This document shows positions 12,801 to 24,152 of a stretch of DNA of 64,000 nt, one piece after another. This DNA is from Lingula anatina. Lineage: Eukaryota; Brachiopoda; Lingulata; Lingulida; Lingulidae. The notes under the pieces were generated by a model, which did not search any database, was not told the origin of the DNA, and saw nothing but the letters and a program-made list of their open reading frames with translations. The translations under genes and the position numbers were made by a program. Location: the NCBI RefSeq assembly GCF_001039355.2, contig NW_019774569.1, positions 240,079 to 304,078 of the forward strand, in the 5' to 3' direction. Numbering within the stretch: the first letter of the stretch is position 1; each line of letters begins with the position of its first letter.

Positions 12801-13292
12801 TTTAGGATATACCTCAGCAGATGAATGGCAGCGACTGTGGTGTGTTTGCATGTAAATATGCAGAGTATGCCACCAGGGGAGCCAAGATCACTTTTACTCA
12901 GGTATGAACTAAATATATACCCAGTATTTTAAGAGATGAGGTGGTGGTATTGGTTGTGGTGGGTAAGGGTGAGTGATATGGGGGGGGGGGGGGGGGGGCT
13001 TGTATAGAGCTATAGCAATAAAACATCAGTAATAAAAGAAGACAGCATTGCCAGGGCTGATGTTTGTTAGCAGAAATATATGATGTCCTTTCTAAAACTT
13101 TGGTGGCAGAAAGATGTGCATCTGTAAAATACGTTGTTAGCAAAAACTGTCATGTCTCATCTTAAGCTTTGTTTGCAGAAATATATGATGTCCTTTCTAA
13201 AACTTTTATGACCACCTTTCCAGGAACACATGCCGTACTTCAGAAGAGCCATGACGTACGAGATATTAACCAAGCAGTTGTTGTGCCAGTGA
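843..13292 (+). CDS. SENP1: SENP1-like SUMO-specific cysteine protease, 19 coding exons, complete
   Basis: Exons: 843-946, 2128-2195, 2862-2983, 3528-3618, 5522-5656, 5990-6110, 6867-7077, 7481-7614, 8117-8430, 9037-9085, 9326-9394, 9659-9743, 10136-10280, 10690-10832, 11387-11590, 11990-12069, 12478-12556, 12806-12901, 13224-13292. All phases join into one 772-residue frame (human SENP1 is 644). The Ulp1/C48 protease domain fills about residues 550-772: catalytic His661 in HLGMHWCLA, Asp678 in YFDSMGG, Cys729 in MNGSDCGVF, and oxyanion Gln723. The His-Asp spacing of 17 equals that of human SENP1. The enzyme matures SUMO and strips it from targets, mostly in the nucleus. The long N-terminal half is low-complexity, with basic NLS-like patches (RKRP, NKRQK), an RG-rich stretch in exon 6, and a Glu run in exon 13 just before the protease domain. 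SENP1 versus SENP2 is not certain. Several introns carry duplicated exon ends (see findings). Confidence 0.95.
1253..2037. mobile_element. MITE family A, copy 1, split by a nested element
   Basis: Both ends match the GATCGATC-rich family seen again near 27.4, 55.4, 60.7 and 63.3 kb: about 200 bp with imperfect inverted ends, a CTCCCTGGGGGTTCACGCTAA block and an ACTCCCC..GGGGATAGATCG block. Here it is opened by a 570-bp insertion at 1348-1917. It lies in SENP intron 1. Confidence 0.7.
1348..1917. mobile_element. 570-bp fold-back element with long inverted repeats and 8-bp target duplication
   Basis: The element starts GGTACTTTTGTAGTATACC and ends with the reverse complement. The inverted arms run about 240 bp each and include the block GCTAACTCTAAGGTAATTTT and its inverted partner near the centre. 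CGAAAGTT at 1340-1347 and again at 1918-1925 is a clean 8-bp duplication, and uninterrupted family A copies have the single site. An 8-bp duplication fits hAT, Merlin or P; I do not recognise the ends. No coding capacity. Confidence 0.75.
2357..2456. repeat. (CA)n microsatellite
   Basis: About 50 CA units with few interruptions, in SENP intron 2. The open frames across it are trivial His-Thr or Val-Cys runs. Confidence 0.95.
3765..3814. repeat. (CT)n microsatellite
   Basis: A pure CT run of about 25 units in SENP intron 4. Confidence 0.95.
6454..6750. mobile_element. Palindromic MITE family B, copy 1
   Basis: About 300 bp with inverted ends. The left part has GATGATCTGAGTACTAACTGATC and the right part GATCAGTTAGTATTCGGATCATC. 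The GCCATATTTAATCCGCGGATC core is shared with copies at 14.7, 16.0, 18.2 and 26.5 kb. It lies in SENP intron 6. Non-coding. Confidence 0.7.
7664..7806. mobile_element. Short inverted-repeat element (GGGCCCTGTAT ends)
   Basis: A stretch of about 143 bp begins AGGGCCCTGTATCTCGAAAG and ends CTTTCATATACGGGGCCC, an imperfect inverted repeat typical of a small MITE. It lies in SENP intron 8 just after the donor at 7615. Confidence 0.5.
8553..8857. mobile_element. MITE with CACTAGTGGGCT ends, SENP intron 9
   Basis: The left end ACACTAGTGGGCTGGATTTG continues with GTCTTAAAGTGCAATTTAAG. The right end at about 8812-8857 is its inverted copy with few changes. Total length is about 305 bp. No target duplication could be read with confidence. 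Confidence 0.65.
10584..10649 (+). pseudogene. tRNA-Val(TAC)-like pseudogene or tRNA-derived fragment
   Basis: GGTTTAG at 10584 can pair with CTGAACC at the 3' end to form a seven-pair acceptor stem. The T arm CCTGG-TTCAAAC-CCAGG is perfect, and TTAC sits where a Val anticodon loop would be. The first half of the D arm (about 10 nt) is missing and the anticodon stem pairs poorly, so a working tRNA is unlikely. It lies in SENP intron 13. Confidence 0.45.
10785..11200 (+). repeat. Duplicated SENP exon-14 end with splice donor
   Basis: The last 45 or so bases of exon 14 and its donor (about 10785-10845) recur 104 bp downstream at about 10889-10950 with a second intact GAG|GT donor. A worn third copy begins near 11130. 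Only the first donor keeps the reading frame into exon 15. Confidence 0.8.
12521..12750 (+). repeat. Five 46-bp tandem repeats made from the SENP exon-17 end and its donor
   Basis: Units start at 12521, 12567, 12613, 12659 and 12705, exactly 46 bp apart. Units 1-4 each contain the exon end plus AAAG|GTGGGT, so four near-identical 5' splice sites stand in a row. In unit 5 the donor is mutated (AAAGACGG). Only the first donor (after 12556) gives the open frame; use of the others hits a stop codon four codons past the first donor. Confidence 0.92.
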
Positions 13293-14693
13293 GGGAGAAG
13301 AGGCAATACCTTTCCATAGTATGACAGTGAAGAGCACCTCTGTGCTGTAGCTGACATCACCGCACAAACCATCCGTCTGTTGATGAAGCTCTGCCTGTGC
13401 TCTTTGGCTGAAATGCTGTCATTGACCTATTTTCTTGAACAGCCACTTGGGAAGTGTTGTTACTTGGCCAAAGATGCCTTCAAATTATATTGACCACATT
13501 GGCATAATTTGCCTCATAGCAGCAAGGGAATCTTAAGGTGTGTTCACAGTTTGCTTGAGCAGTCTTGACTAGTGGCAGCAAAAGAACAAACGGCTCACCT
13601 AATGCAATGCTGGTTTATAGGAAGTGAAGGACACACCTAACACAATATTGAACTGGAAGAGAAAGTAAGGCTTATCTAACGCAATGCTGGTTCATAGGAA
13701 ATGAATGGCACACCTAACACAATATTGAATTGGAAGAAAAAAGTACATCTCATCTAACGCAATGCCAGCTCCAGGAGAGCAAAGTCATCCCCAACTGGGC
13801 TTTTGTATCCCAGTTGATTTTGTATACTGTACATTTCATGTCACATGTGAAGATCTTGTAAACTTTGTAAATATATAAATAATTTATTTATGGAGCCAAT
13901 AGTAAGATGTATCAATATAAGTATTTTTTGTGTCACTAAAAGGTTAGCAAGATGTCAATTTCAATTGTGAATGTTTTTTTTTTTTTTTTTTTTTTTTTTA
14001 ATTCATCGCTTAGGATGGACTATTGAACTTTGTGTAGACTGATAAACAGTACCTTTAAAGAGAGAAACTCTTGATAAAATACTTGTGTTTTTCAGAAGTG
14101 TTTACTGGTAATAATAGCCATGGTTAATATAAGAAAAAACAGATTTCCTTAATTTTATGAATATTGACACTGTGGTTTTCCTAAATCCCTAGTGTTTCAT
14201 GCACTTGGGGAAATTTGTTTTGGATAAGCCAATTTACAATTTTTTCTTTATAATTCAGTTTAAATGTAAGTGTAAAAGGTTTGTTTGACTGATTGGAAAT
14301 GATGCACTGATGTTAAAAACAACAAGGGATGCTTTCATATCATGGTTTTAATATTTTGTTTATTAGTTATATGAATTGGAAAACGTGCTACTGCTACAAA
14401 ATGAACATGATGTGAATAGCAATAGAGAATTCTATAAAATATCTTTATTAAATTTATATACATTTTAAACCAGAATCTTGTGTTCTTCATTTAAGACCTT
14501 TGTTGTGAAGTTCCTTATGAGAACCGTCTAGGTATAATGCCCCTACAACTTGTAACAATTGCAGTCTTGGAAAATTTGTCATCTCGTGCATTTTCAGAGT
14601 TTTGGTAGAGTACTGGCACACTGCACTAAATTCCTGGCTCAGAAACAAGCTCCATTCATTACCGTACCCTTGGCACATTCTTACTTGAATAAA

Positions 14694-14898
14694 GGGGTAT
14701 TCGGAACAAGGCGATCTCCGGCCTAACAGACTCGCAGATCAAATATGGCCTATCCACTTGAAAGATTGTCACCTAAATCCCCAACAAACACTGTATAGAT
14801 TCCTCTCGGGGATTACGCGGTTAACTTTCAAGTCTGTCGGCCATATTTGATCCGCGGATCTGTTAGTATGAGGATCAGGTTTGGTAGTGAATGCAGCC
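14694..14898. mobile_element. Palindromic MITE family B, copy 2
   Basis: Carries AACAGACTCGCAGATCAAATATGG near the left and CCATATTTGATCCGCGGATC near the right, ending GAATGCAGCC before TTA at 14899-14901. That TTA also serves as the left target site of the next MITE. The TTA site suggests the PIF/Harbinger class. Confidence 0.7.
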
Positions 14899-14901
14899 TT
14901 A

Positions 14902-15188
14902 GGCTTCATTCACATGCAATGTCTATTTTCTAAATTCTATTTTCTATTCGCGGTATGTCTTATGATCACAGTCTGTGCCCTGAATATCCCGCGGCGTAAT
15001 TACTGGCAGCGCGAGCCAGTTACTATAAGTTACTATTAGCCTTTTTCATCTTTTCCGGAAATTGTTAAGTAACTGGCTCGCGCTGCCAGTAATTACGCCG
15101 CGGGATATTCAGGGCGGAGACCATGATCATAAGATAGCGCGAATAGAAAATAGAATTTAGAAAATAGACATTGCATGTGAACGAAGCC
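14902..15188. mobile_element. 287-bp near-perfect palindromic MITE with TTA target duplication
   Basis: The left arm begins GGCTTCATTCACATGCAATG and the right arm ends with its inverted copy CATTGCATGTGAACGAAGCC. The arms stay matched through GCCAGTAATTACGCCGCGGG nearly to the centre. TTA flanks both sides (14899-14901, 15189-15191). Three-base TTA sites and GG ends fit a non-autonomous PIF/Harbinger element. Confidence 0.85.
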
Positions 15189-15276
15189 TTAACCTGCGAC
15201 TAACGTATTTTTAAAAGTTTGGTAGCGACCGACACGATGGCCATGCAGCTTTTTGTCGCTTCACTCCATCTTGGTC

Positions 15277-18200
15277 TTATTCTCGGACCATCATAAGCTG
15301 CCCCCAGCCTTGCACCTCCTAGTTTGAAGAAAAGAAAAAGAGGTTTTGTAAGGAACAGAAAAGGGAAATAATCGATAGTCACTTGATTATCCCGCCACCA
15401 TTTCGTGGGAGCTAAATGCAAATCCTGATCTATGCAAACTGCCGAAGATAAGAGAAAACGTGATCGAAATTTGATTTCGTAGACAAATCGGTTATATTCT
15501 TATATCCATTCTAATTGCATTTTTCAAAAGCAAATTTTAAAGCAGACAAACTTAATCTAAAAAATAACATTGTTTCCACCGTTAATTCATCTTTAAATCG
15601 CCTCATAGTGGCCGCAAAAACAGTCGCTGTAAATAGCACCGAGAAAGAGGTTATTTAGCGGAATTCATTTACCTGAGCCTCCTGTACAAGAGAACAAAAT
15701 GGACAGAACAGATGCATAAGGCAGTCGCCAAGATACGAACCCTGGAAGATAAAAAAATAAAGATATGTTCTGCTGCAAAATAATTTTGTTCTAAAATGGT
15801 GTACAGTTTAAATAATTTCTCGTGTTATTCGGCTTTTGGTGTTCGAATTCCGACATTGGCATTCATATACGAGTTAAAATTTATTCACCTCTACAGTACT
15901 ATGCCTCTGCCGTTGTCAGATTATCGTAAAGGTAGGTACACATGTAATTGCTGACATGAAAGTCCATGAGCGTAATTAGAACAGCGGACTACAAATTCGC
16001 GGATCAAATATGTCGACCCACTGGGAAGCTTGCCACCTAATTCCCCATTAGACACTAAACAGATTCCCCGCAGGGATAACGCAACAAGCATTCAAGTGGG
16101 CCTGCTATATTTGACCCGCAGATCTGTTATTCTGCAGTTTCGAATGCGCTCTATTATACTAGAAATGACAGAGCATGATGATAGGAGAGAGGTAAATTCC
16201 CAGTGCCTTCTGAACCTCAGGGTGATGAGCAGGTACACGCGCCTTCATTCCATGTAACCACTCCCGATTCAACAATTAACACGAGATAACACGAGAATCT
16301 AAACACACGAGTGCTATTCAAAAAGCCGATAAACTCTCATAGAAAACCATTGGGGTTATCGAATGATCGTATCATGGTTGTGATAGATTAGTGTGATATA
16401 AATTTGATTCGTTAACTAGCATTTGTGTCATGCAACGGAAATTGGACGCAACGAAAAACAGGCAGACCAGTGTGCATTTTTTTTTTTGGGGGGGGGGGAG
16501 GGGGGAGATGGATAGACTTTCATGTATATCACAGCACTGTAAATTGTTTCTAGTATGTGTTTCTAAAATGTTTCAGTACATTTTACAGGCCCTCTAAACT
16601 TCTTGTGTTATACATACATGTAATATAGGCCTATATCTAGATCTATTATCACACTTATGTGATATCAGGCTTACAAGCGTAAATTAGAGGTAACATTGCA
16701 TTTATTACTTTATTTTTAACTTTGGCAACTTTGCTTGATCTGCTTAGGTCGGTTTCTCCTTCATTCTTTTTTAAAATTTAACAAACTGGTCAGACTGCTC
16801 AGCGTATGTTGTTTACCCTAACATCACTATACTCCTTTTGTTCTGATTAAAAGAAGAACACTTCCCAACTTAATGGTTAACCAGAGATGAAAAAAATGCT
16901 GTCTTTTCAAACATTTTAGAAAACGTTCCGGCTTATTATTATTTAATATCACAGATAGCAAATTCTGCGGTCGTACAGGTGTATTTGCTATAGTAGGTGC
17001 TCTTGTTACATTTTAGCAAGGAAGTTGATATTTAAATTCCTTGATTTATGGAACGCCGCAAAATGAAACCTCGTGATCTCGAGAAACAAACACGAAACTC
17101 GTGATACAGGAGATAAAATAAGCTTTTTTCACAAACACAAAGCTACGTTTTATACAAACAGTCACATGTGCCTGGGTCAACTCTATATATATGATGTTGT
17201 ATACAAAACGTCACAGGCGGCTGGTTTATCTCAATGGGGTGGCTCCCTAGATAAAGAAATACTATCAACGATCGTGTAATGTTACAGCTTAACATTTAAG
17301 CACCTTTAACAACTCTAAGGCTTGGGACAAAATTTGCCAGTTTTTAGCAAAAATTGTAAAACAATGAGCACTAAGCTTAAGCTGGCTTCAATTCTGACGA
17401 TAAGTAGCCTACCACGGAATTTTGATGAGCAATTAAGGTTAATATTGATGTCGGCTGCAAGGAAAGCCAGGCATGATAAATAATAAATACTTGTATATAT
17501 TAAACACTTTCGCAAGCAGATGTTTCACGATAATTTTCCGTACAGCTTATCAAAATTTAATTTCAACATTACGAAAGCAAGGTCATCATCAAACAGGTAG
17601 AACACCTGTTTATATGTATATATAAAATAAAAATGACTGTAGAGAATCGTGAAAATTTATAAAGTTGTTGCTATAGCACACAAGATGAGAATCGATAAAA
17701 TCTTACACAAATATTTTACCTCGATAAAGAGCTAATAAGACAAAAGGACACACAGCACAAGATATGTTTTGTAGAAATGTCAACAAAGGATTGAACTTCC
17801 AAGGCAAAAAATACGTCAACTGAGTAGACAGACTTAATTTTGACATCGTACAGCTCACCAAATCAGGACATAAGTAAGCTCAGCACTTGTGCTATATTTC
17901 ACATCTTGGGCGACGAAAGGCAGTATGTGTAAAACTGTAATGTTATTCCATGCACATCAATTTGAGTGCACTAGCTGTATGTAAAAGATAGGGTCTACAA
18001 AACGCCAGAATTGTCTACCTACTCAACGTCATTTGGGTTTGGGGTTTCACCCTCCCCCCTCCCACACACACACACACATGCACACAAACACACACACACA
18101 CACACTCTTTGGTCAAGGTTATTTGGTAGACGTTTTATCAATGCAGTCCACTCCCCTTTAAGTTCAGTCTTGACTCAGGGTGCATTCGGAATCAGTTGAT

Positions 18201-19146
18201 CCGCGGACTAACTATGTATATATTGATCCGCAGATCAAATATGTCTCGATCCACTTCAAAATGTGCCGAGATTTAATTGCTCTGCCCCCGCTGGGACGGC
18301 TCGCATGAGAGGCAGGAATCCATGTCGATTGCACGCCATATTTGATTAGCAGATTAGTTAGTCCGCGGATCAACTTGGTTTTGAATGCGGCCTAAGTCTA
18401 CGCCCCCGAGTCACACTTGTCCTCATCTTTAGTATGGGTCACGCTATCAGGTAAACCTATTTCAGTATGTGTCTGTGACAGGCCAGGTCGCAGAAATAAT
18501 TTTCCACTAGATTGGCAAAGAAATTTCTCAGGCTATTCACTAGTTGAGCTAATTGCTGTAGTGAGAATATTGCATCCATATTATGGTATCACTCAACTGG
18601 CCTCTGGTTTGAGACTGATTTCCGTAAATTTTAAAGATTACGCGAGAAATTCAAAATGGACCCGAATATAAAGTTCTATGTAATTTAATTATAAGTCTTT
18701 TATGGTCCACTAAATGTCTTTACAAAATATTTTTTAAAGAATTGCACAAAGCCGCGAATGTAGAATCTGGAGAGGGTGGTTGTACATGTAAGTACACGTA
18801 GCTATAGTCTAGTTCAAAAGTCAGTTACAGACATGGACAAATTTAATTGCTGGTGCCATACGTCTATCTCTCTACCATCAAATCCGCCGTGTCCGTCCTA
18901 TAAACACCTATCTAAAATAACATTACTTACTGGTATACCCTGCCTCTCCCTGATCTTACTTCTGGTGTTCGCTCGGAAGAAAGTTCCAAAAGGCTCAATC
19001 ACACCTATACAACAGTAGAGACAGCAACTCTCGTCGACTGCCTCCGCGTTCTTGCCTATCGTGTAGCAAGGGACGAAATAGGTTATAATACAAATCCCCA
19101 GGTTGTTAAAGCATCCACAAAGGCCATGTCTCCAGTAGCCGGACAT
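15277..19146 (-). CDS. PLAC8: PLAC8-family cysteine-rich protein, three exons
   Basis: Exons on the minus strand: 18931-19146, 15673-15741, 15277-15318, all joined in phase 0, giving 108 residues (human PLAC8 has 115). Exon 1 reads WRHGLCGCFNN, ITYFVPCYTIGKNAE and ESCCLYCCIG. Exon 2 reads GSYLGDCLMHLFCPFC then LVQEAQ. Exon 3 gives EVQGWGQLMMVRE and a stop. Cys pairs in hydrophobic stretches are the PLAC8/cornifelin (PF04749) signature; family members are small, often membrane-associated proteins linked with metal handling, cell size or immunity, so function here is open. The ATG at 19146 is the first in frame; an extra 5' exon is possible. The intron of about 3.2 kb holds two family B MITEs. 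The fit across three separate exons makes this a confident call. Confidence 0.88.
15968..16152. mobile_element. Palindromic MITE family B, copy 3
   Basis: CGCGGATCAAATATG near the left and TATATTTGACCCGCAGATC near the right mirror each other, with GATTCCCCGCAGGGAT in the middle. The outer ends pair imperfectly (GAGCG../..CGCTC). It lies in the PLAC8 intron. Confidence 0.65.
18177..18393. mobile_element. Palindromic MITE family B, copy 4
   Basis: Left end AGGGTGCATTCGGAATCAG with TTGATCCGCGGACTAACTA; the right end is its inverted copy finishing GAATGCGGCCT. About 217 bp, in the PLAC8 intron. Confidence 0.7.
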
Positions 19147-20843
19147 ATTTCAGTATATTGTGTCTACAACCTGAACAGCCTTTTAACTCTGGGGATAATC
19201 TGGAAATAATTAAAAGATGGATGCATGAATTAGTATCAGTTAGTGTGAATGGATCAAATTGAGCGCGATCAAAATTTCGATTAATGAACAAAAATCCGAA
19301 AATAATTGAGCTGGGTTTTATTTTTCGCCCCATTTGGCAAGGCAAAGTGGTTGTTGCTTGGTCCATGATCAGAAATTATTTCAAAATATGAGAGAGAGAG
19401 AGAGGCGGTAAAGCTAGCAAATCTGGTCTAAAAACACTGAAATGGAAAATTTCTGGCCTTGACAACGTTTTGACATTTATTATACTCCCAGCACCACGGC
19501 CAGCGTGTCAAAGTTGTACAAATTCCAGCAAAGGAGGTGTGACCAATCAACACAGTAAATATCCAACTAGTGGCAGTTTGCAAAGCTCAACGTGCGGAGA
19601 ACGCTTACCTTAATGTCCCAAAGACTGACTAGTCCACCGCAGATCCTGTATCTATGTCCGTCAACGCAGCCTACGTGATGTTGCCACTTTCTTCTCAGTA
19701 ACAAACGACCTCACACACTCAACAGAACGTCACCGACCACGCACTTGTAAATGCCCGTTGTTTTCCAGCGCAGTGTTATGTCTATATTTATACTGCCGCG
19801 TGTTTGATAGGGGAGTGACCTTAAAAAGGCACGTGGCTTTGAATCACATATCAACCGGTGCTTTTAAACAAGTACAGAGCGTGCACCCTGAGTGTAGAGC
19901 CAAAATTGTTTAAAATGTGTTTCTTCGTTACATGATTATACCTCTTATCATTATATTACTGTTGGAGCATATTACCTTGTCATTGTTTTATTTATTTACA
20001 GATGTTGCCATGCCCACTGCCTTTAGTTCTTTTCATAAACTTTACAAGCCCAAAAGTGTTTGGGATATAAGTACCCTTATATCTGTTTCTCACTGACCTA
20101 CCCGAAGGGGGCGTGTGCGATATTTACTGTAGTGTTTCCCAATCAGCATTTATTTTTAGTTATCTCTTGTGCAATTTTATCAATGGTGAATTAATCAGAT
20201 GAAGCACAGAACATTACTTCCTCTTTTCTTTAGATAAGTTCACGCACTTTCCTTGTTCCTTGATGAGAGTTAATTCAGCAGGGGATATTACCTCGTCGTA
20301 CAGTAGGTATCTTATTTAAACATAAAAATCCAATTTTCGTCACGCCAAGTGAGTTTCTTTTTTATGGACAAAAAGTCATAAGAATCTCGACTTAAGAGTC
20401 GTCTGCTTAAATCGTATAGCCATCAACGCAGTCGACTTAACAATTATTATTGATTAATTATTAGTCTAAGCGCGTTTAATGGATTTTTGAATGGTGATGT
20501 ATGCAGTTGAAGTGCATAAATGAACTATGTAGTAACCACAAGTAGTAAATTGTGTTGTTGAGATAAGCACATTTTGCTTTAAGGGTTAAATAAAAAAGCA
20601 GAAATAAACGAAGCAATCGGCAATCAAACTGCTTTATGAAACGCAATACCTAGACCGTTTTTTTTTTACTTAAGACATTTTGTGAAACAGTCCCTTGAGC
20701 TACATCAATTGTTTATTCATTTTTTTAAATACAATGCTACGCATTGTTCAAATTATGAAGTTAATCAGATAAAGCAAAATATTATATCAACTTATTTTCC
20801 AAAAACTTGGACCCATCTGTAAACGCTTTACACAACCGGTTCC
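19147..20843. other. Gene-free interval between PLAC8 and BHMT-like genes
   Basis: PLAC8 starts at the left side and the BHMT-like gene ends at the right side; both are on the minus strand. The segment near 19600-19900 is the least AT-rich and may hold the PLAC8 promoter. I see no gene, RNA gene or clear transposon here. Confidence 0.4.
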
Positions 20844-23800
20844 TTAAGACTTCAGTGGCTCAAAAACTGGGTTATTCTGCAGGACTGTCTTGGCGCTGGA
20901 GGAGTACCGACTGGCAGGGGGCCGCCTTCCGTACGTTTCCGCCACTATTCGGAAATAGTGGGGGGCGTTACCACAGCATAGGCCTATGTACTGTATACCG
21001 ATCTCCCTGGCCTGGGCGGCGTATTCCCCTATTTGAGAACGGCTACACAGCCAGGCCGGCAAGTCGTAGTAAGGATTGCTGTCGTTATCTGAAAAAAAAA
21101 ATGTACCGTCACAAAATGACAGAATTTTCGAGTTTTAGACGTGACAGGGTTAAAAAGTAGACCTACATGCATAGATTAAATACACAATGCCTGTTCTCCC
21201 TAAATTGGTATCGACAGCTGCATCCCAGTTAATTTTATTTTACTGTATCTGAGGACCCTTTAAAATTCGTTTCATAAGAATTAATTGGTATAGTACCCAA
21301 TACAACCCACCAGAACAATAATTAAATAATATAAATAAATATAAATAGAATAAAATAAAATAAATAATTATATTAAATAAAATTAAATAAAATTAACAGG
21401 CCCATAAAACAATCTTTTATCATGGCGCTCAGTATAACTGATGCCAAAGATACTGATAATTTCGCTTATTCGGAAGTGCATTTAAGACGTAAAAAGCGAA
21501 AGGAGCGAAAAGCTCGTCACATTAAAATTTTTATTGATCTAAAAACGATTGCCAAAAGTCTTACGCAATGTGGTCGTATGGCTTATGTACTAAGATGAAA
21601 CAGTCACATGCAATATACAGTATACGTCGTTACGAGTAGTTAAACAGGGCTAAAGATTATCTTCTACCAGGGCCACAGCTTGATTTTTCAGTAGATATTC
21701 ACAGATAATGTCTCTGGCTTAATATCGTCAATCTCCTACAGTGTATAAGCTAAATGTGATGGAAAACGTGCCTAAATAATATCTGCCACCCTGGTAGAGG
21801 GTACCTACAGATAGGCCTATAGAGAGGTTCCTGCCAGTCATTTGATTTAGATCACCTGTATGTATATTCCACATGTCTCACCTGGGTTATAGAACGCCTG
21901 CATCACCGGTTTATCTGGAGTGGTTCTGTAGCAAACAGGCAAACAGCCAACTGCGCCCTGAAATTTTAATTTTCATAAAGGAAATACACAAATGTACGAA
22001 TGTATGCGTTAAACATGATCTGAGATCTCTGAAATACTGCAGTTAGGGAAGAAGAGATGCATTGTATCTATATGATTAAACTAACTCTTGACCATAACTT
22101 CATAACATCGTTAACGTCAGGAAATTAGGCAACGAACCAACAGGAGATGTTCTAATTCTGGACCCTAATATTTAAAGGAGAGAAGAGCATATAAACATTA
22201 AGAAGTTTTTGAGATGATGGAATATAAAAAACACCTACTTTACAAGCCTTTTTAATTTCTCTCATCATAGGAATGGTGGTGGCGGGCCCCCGGCCACAGT
22301 TTAACCCCACTACGGCTGCTCCAGCGTCCTGCAGTCTCCTCATGGCCTCCGGGATTGGCACGCCCTCTACACTTTTGTCTTTGTAGGCTACCATGGTTAT
22401 AACAGCTGGAACTCCTGAAAGTATAAAATTGAAAGTGGTAAATTTGTGGGCATTGAATGTTCCTTTTTTATGTAAAAATAGGGACACTTATTTGAATGGC
22501 CAAACCCGCCGATGCTACAAGTTTTTTTTTTTTTTTTTTTTTTTTACAAACAGGCTCCAAGAGGTTTTCTTTTTATGAGCTTGAGTTGATAAAGTATATA
22601 CGGTACATTGTAGGCTACTTAAATGTACTTTCTTAAAATTTGCGGCCAATCAAATATTACACGAACGTGTAAGTAGATAAACACCCTATTCGTCGTTTTA
22701 GAGGTGTAAAAATTAAATTGTAAATTTTGTTAGAATTTTCCAAAGGTTCCTCAGTCCCCAGAGTTTTGTTTCCTTTGCCTTTATTGTTCAGAGTAATTAG
22801 GCTTACCCGCTGGAAAAATCGACTATACCTTGGCCAAACTCTTTAATTGCCTCCAGTGCCAACATGGCTTCTCCAAAATGGCGGTATGTTTCCCCCACAA
22901 TATAATCGGCTCCCTCTTCCACGGCCCATACCACTTGTTCCTAAAAAGATACAAAAATGTTTTGTTTCCACTTCAATAACATGTACTAGAGCAATTTTTG
23001 AAGGCGAGTCGACTTGAAATGGATATCACAGACTACTTCGAGTTTGGATGGTACTTTCACTGTACGCGTGTTTCAGTGTACGCATCACATTTGATCTTCT
23101 TGGTCTTCAAAAGATACATGAACTTCGTTTAGCATGACAAATTGAATACAAATAATTTTTTGTTTTCAGTAAAAGTAATGAGTGTGATTCGCGTGTCTTC
23201 ATTATAAACATTGGGTTTCTACCGTTTTTATTGTACGCTTTTTCACAAGCATGCACTAGTATAGTATAATTGTTGGTATCTTACCTTAAACATTTCTTTC
23301 ACGTATGCATTCACTTCTGGATTATCTGGATCATAGATGGTGGAATTGGAAATGTTTCCCGCCATTAAGGTTCCCGACTCGTCTGCTACCTCTCTTGCCA
23401 TTTTAAGCGCAGTACGGTTGAGTTTCTCCAAGTCTTCCTCTCTACCGATTCTTTTCAGTTTTTCTCGATAACCAAAGTACTGTTCAATAAAAAGAGGTTT
23501 AAGCCACATTTGTAAAACAAAACTGTTGGCAGATAGGCCTAAACAAAATATAATATCATACCAAACAATTTTTTAAATAAAGAATTTTGTTAGACTGCAA
23601 CACTGAGATGGAAGTGACATTTACCGGCAATAGCCAATCATTATATCTATTTGTAACCATACTAAGCGTGTCTGCATTCGTTCGCGCGTGTGATCTTGTA
23701 TAACACGAGATGTCTAGTAAATTCCCATTCAGTTTTTTTAAATGTTTAATCATTTTTATCTTTAGTATCTAGAAAATTAGGTTGACCTTTCATATTGTTT

Positions 23801-24075
23801 CGTAGTTATTTACATTAAAATGTTGGAGCTAAAAAATACTTTAACAAAATAACGTACCGTGAAGGCCAGAACAACGTCACTTCCGGCATGTACAAACTCT
23901 TTCTGAATTTGGCGAACAACATCTGGGTTTTCCAGAACCACTTCCGGTACGAATTCCCCGGCCTCCAAATAGCCGCGCCTCTCTAGTTCAAACAAATATC
24001 CCTCAGCGACCAAGATATTTTCCCCAGCTTGAAGGCGTTCAACAAGACCTGCACGCGCAGAAAAAAAGAACATTT

Positions 24076-24152
<77 letters not shown>

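Larger units (their letters stand above)
13293..15276 (+). other. SENP 3' region and gene-free stretch
   Basis: After the stop at 13292 comes a probable long 3' UTR. It contains a 77-78 bp tandem repeat, about 2.3 copies between 13590 and 13780 (GCAATGCTGG at 13604, 13681 and a variant at 13759), and a poly-T tract near 13978-13999. AATAAA occurs near 14688 and would be read as a poly(A) signal on the plus strand. Two MITEs follow at 14694-15188. No open frame here looks like a gene. Confidence 0.5.
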
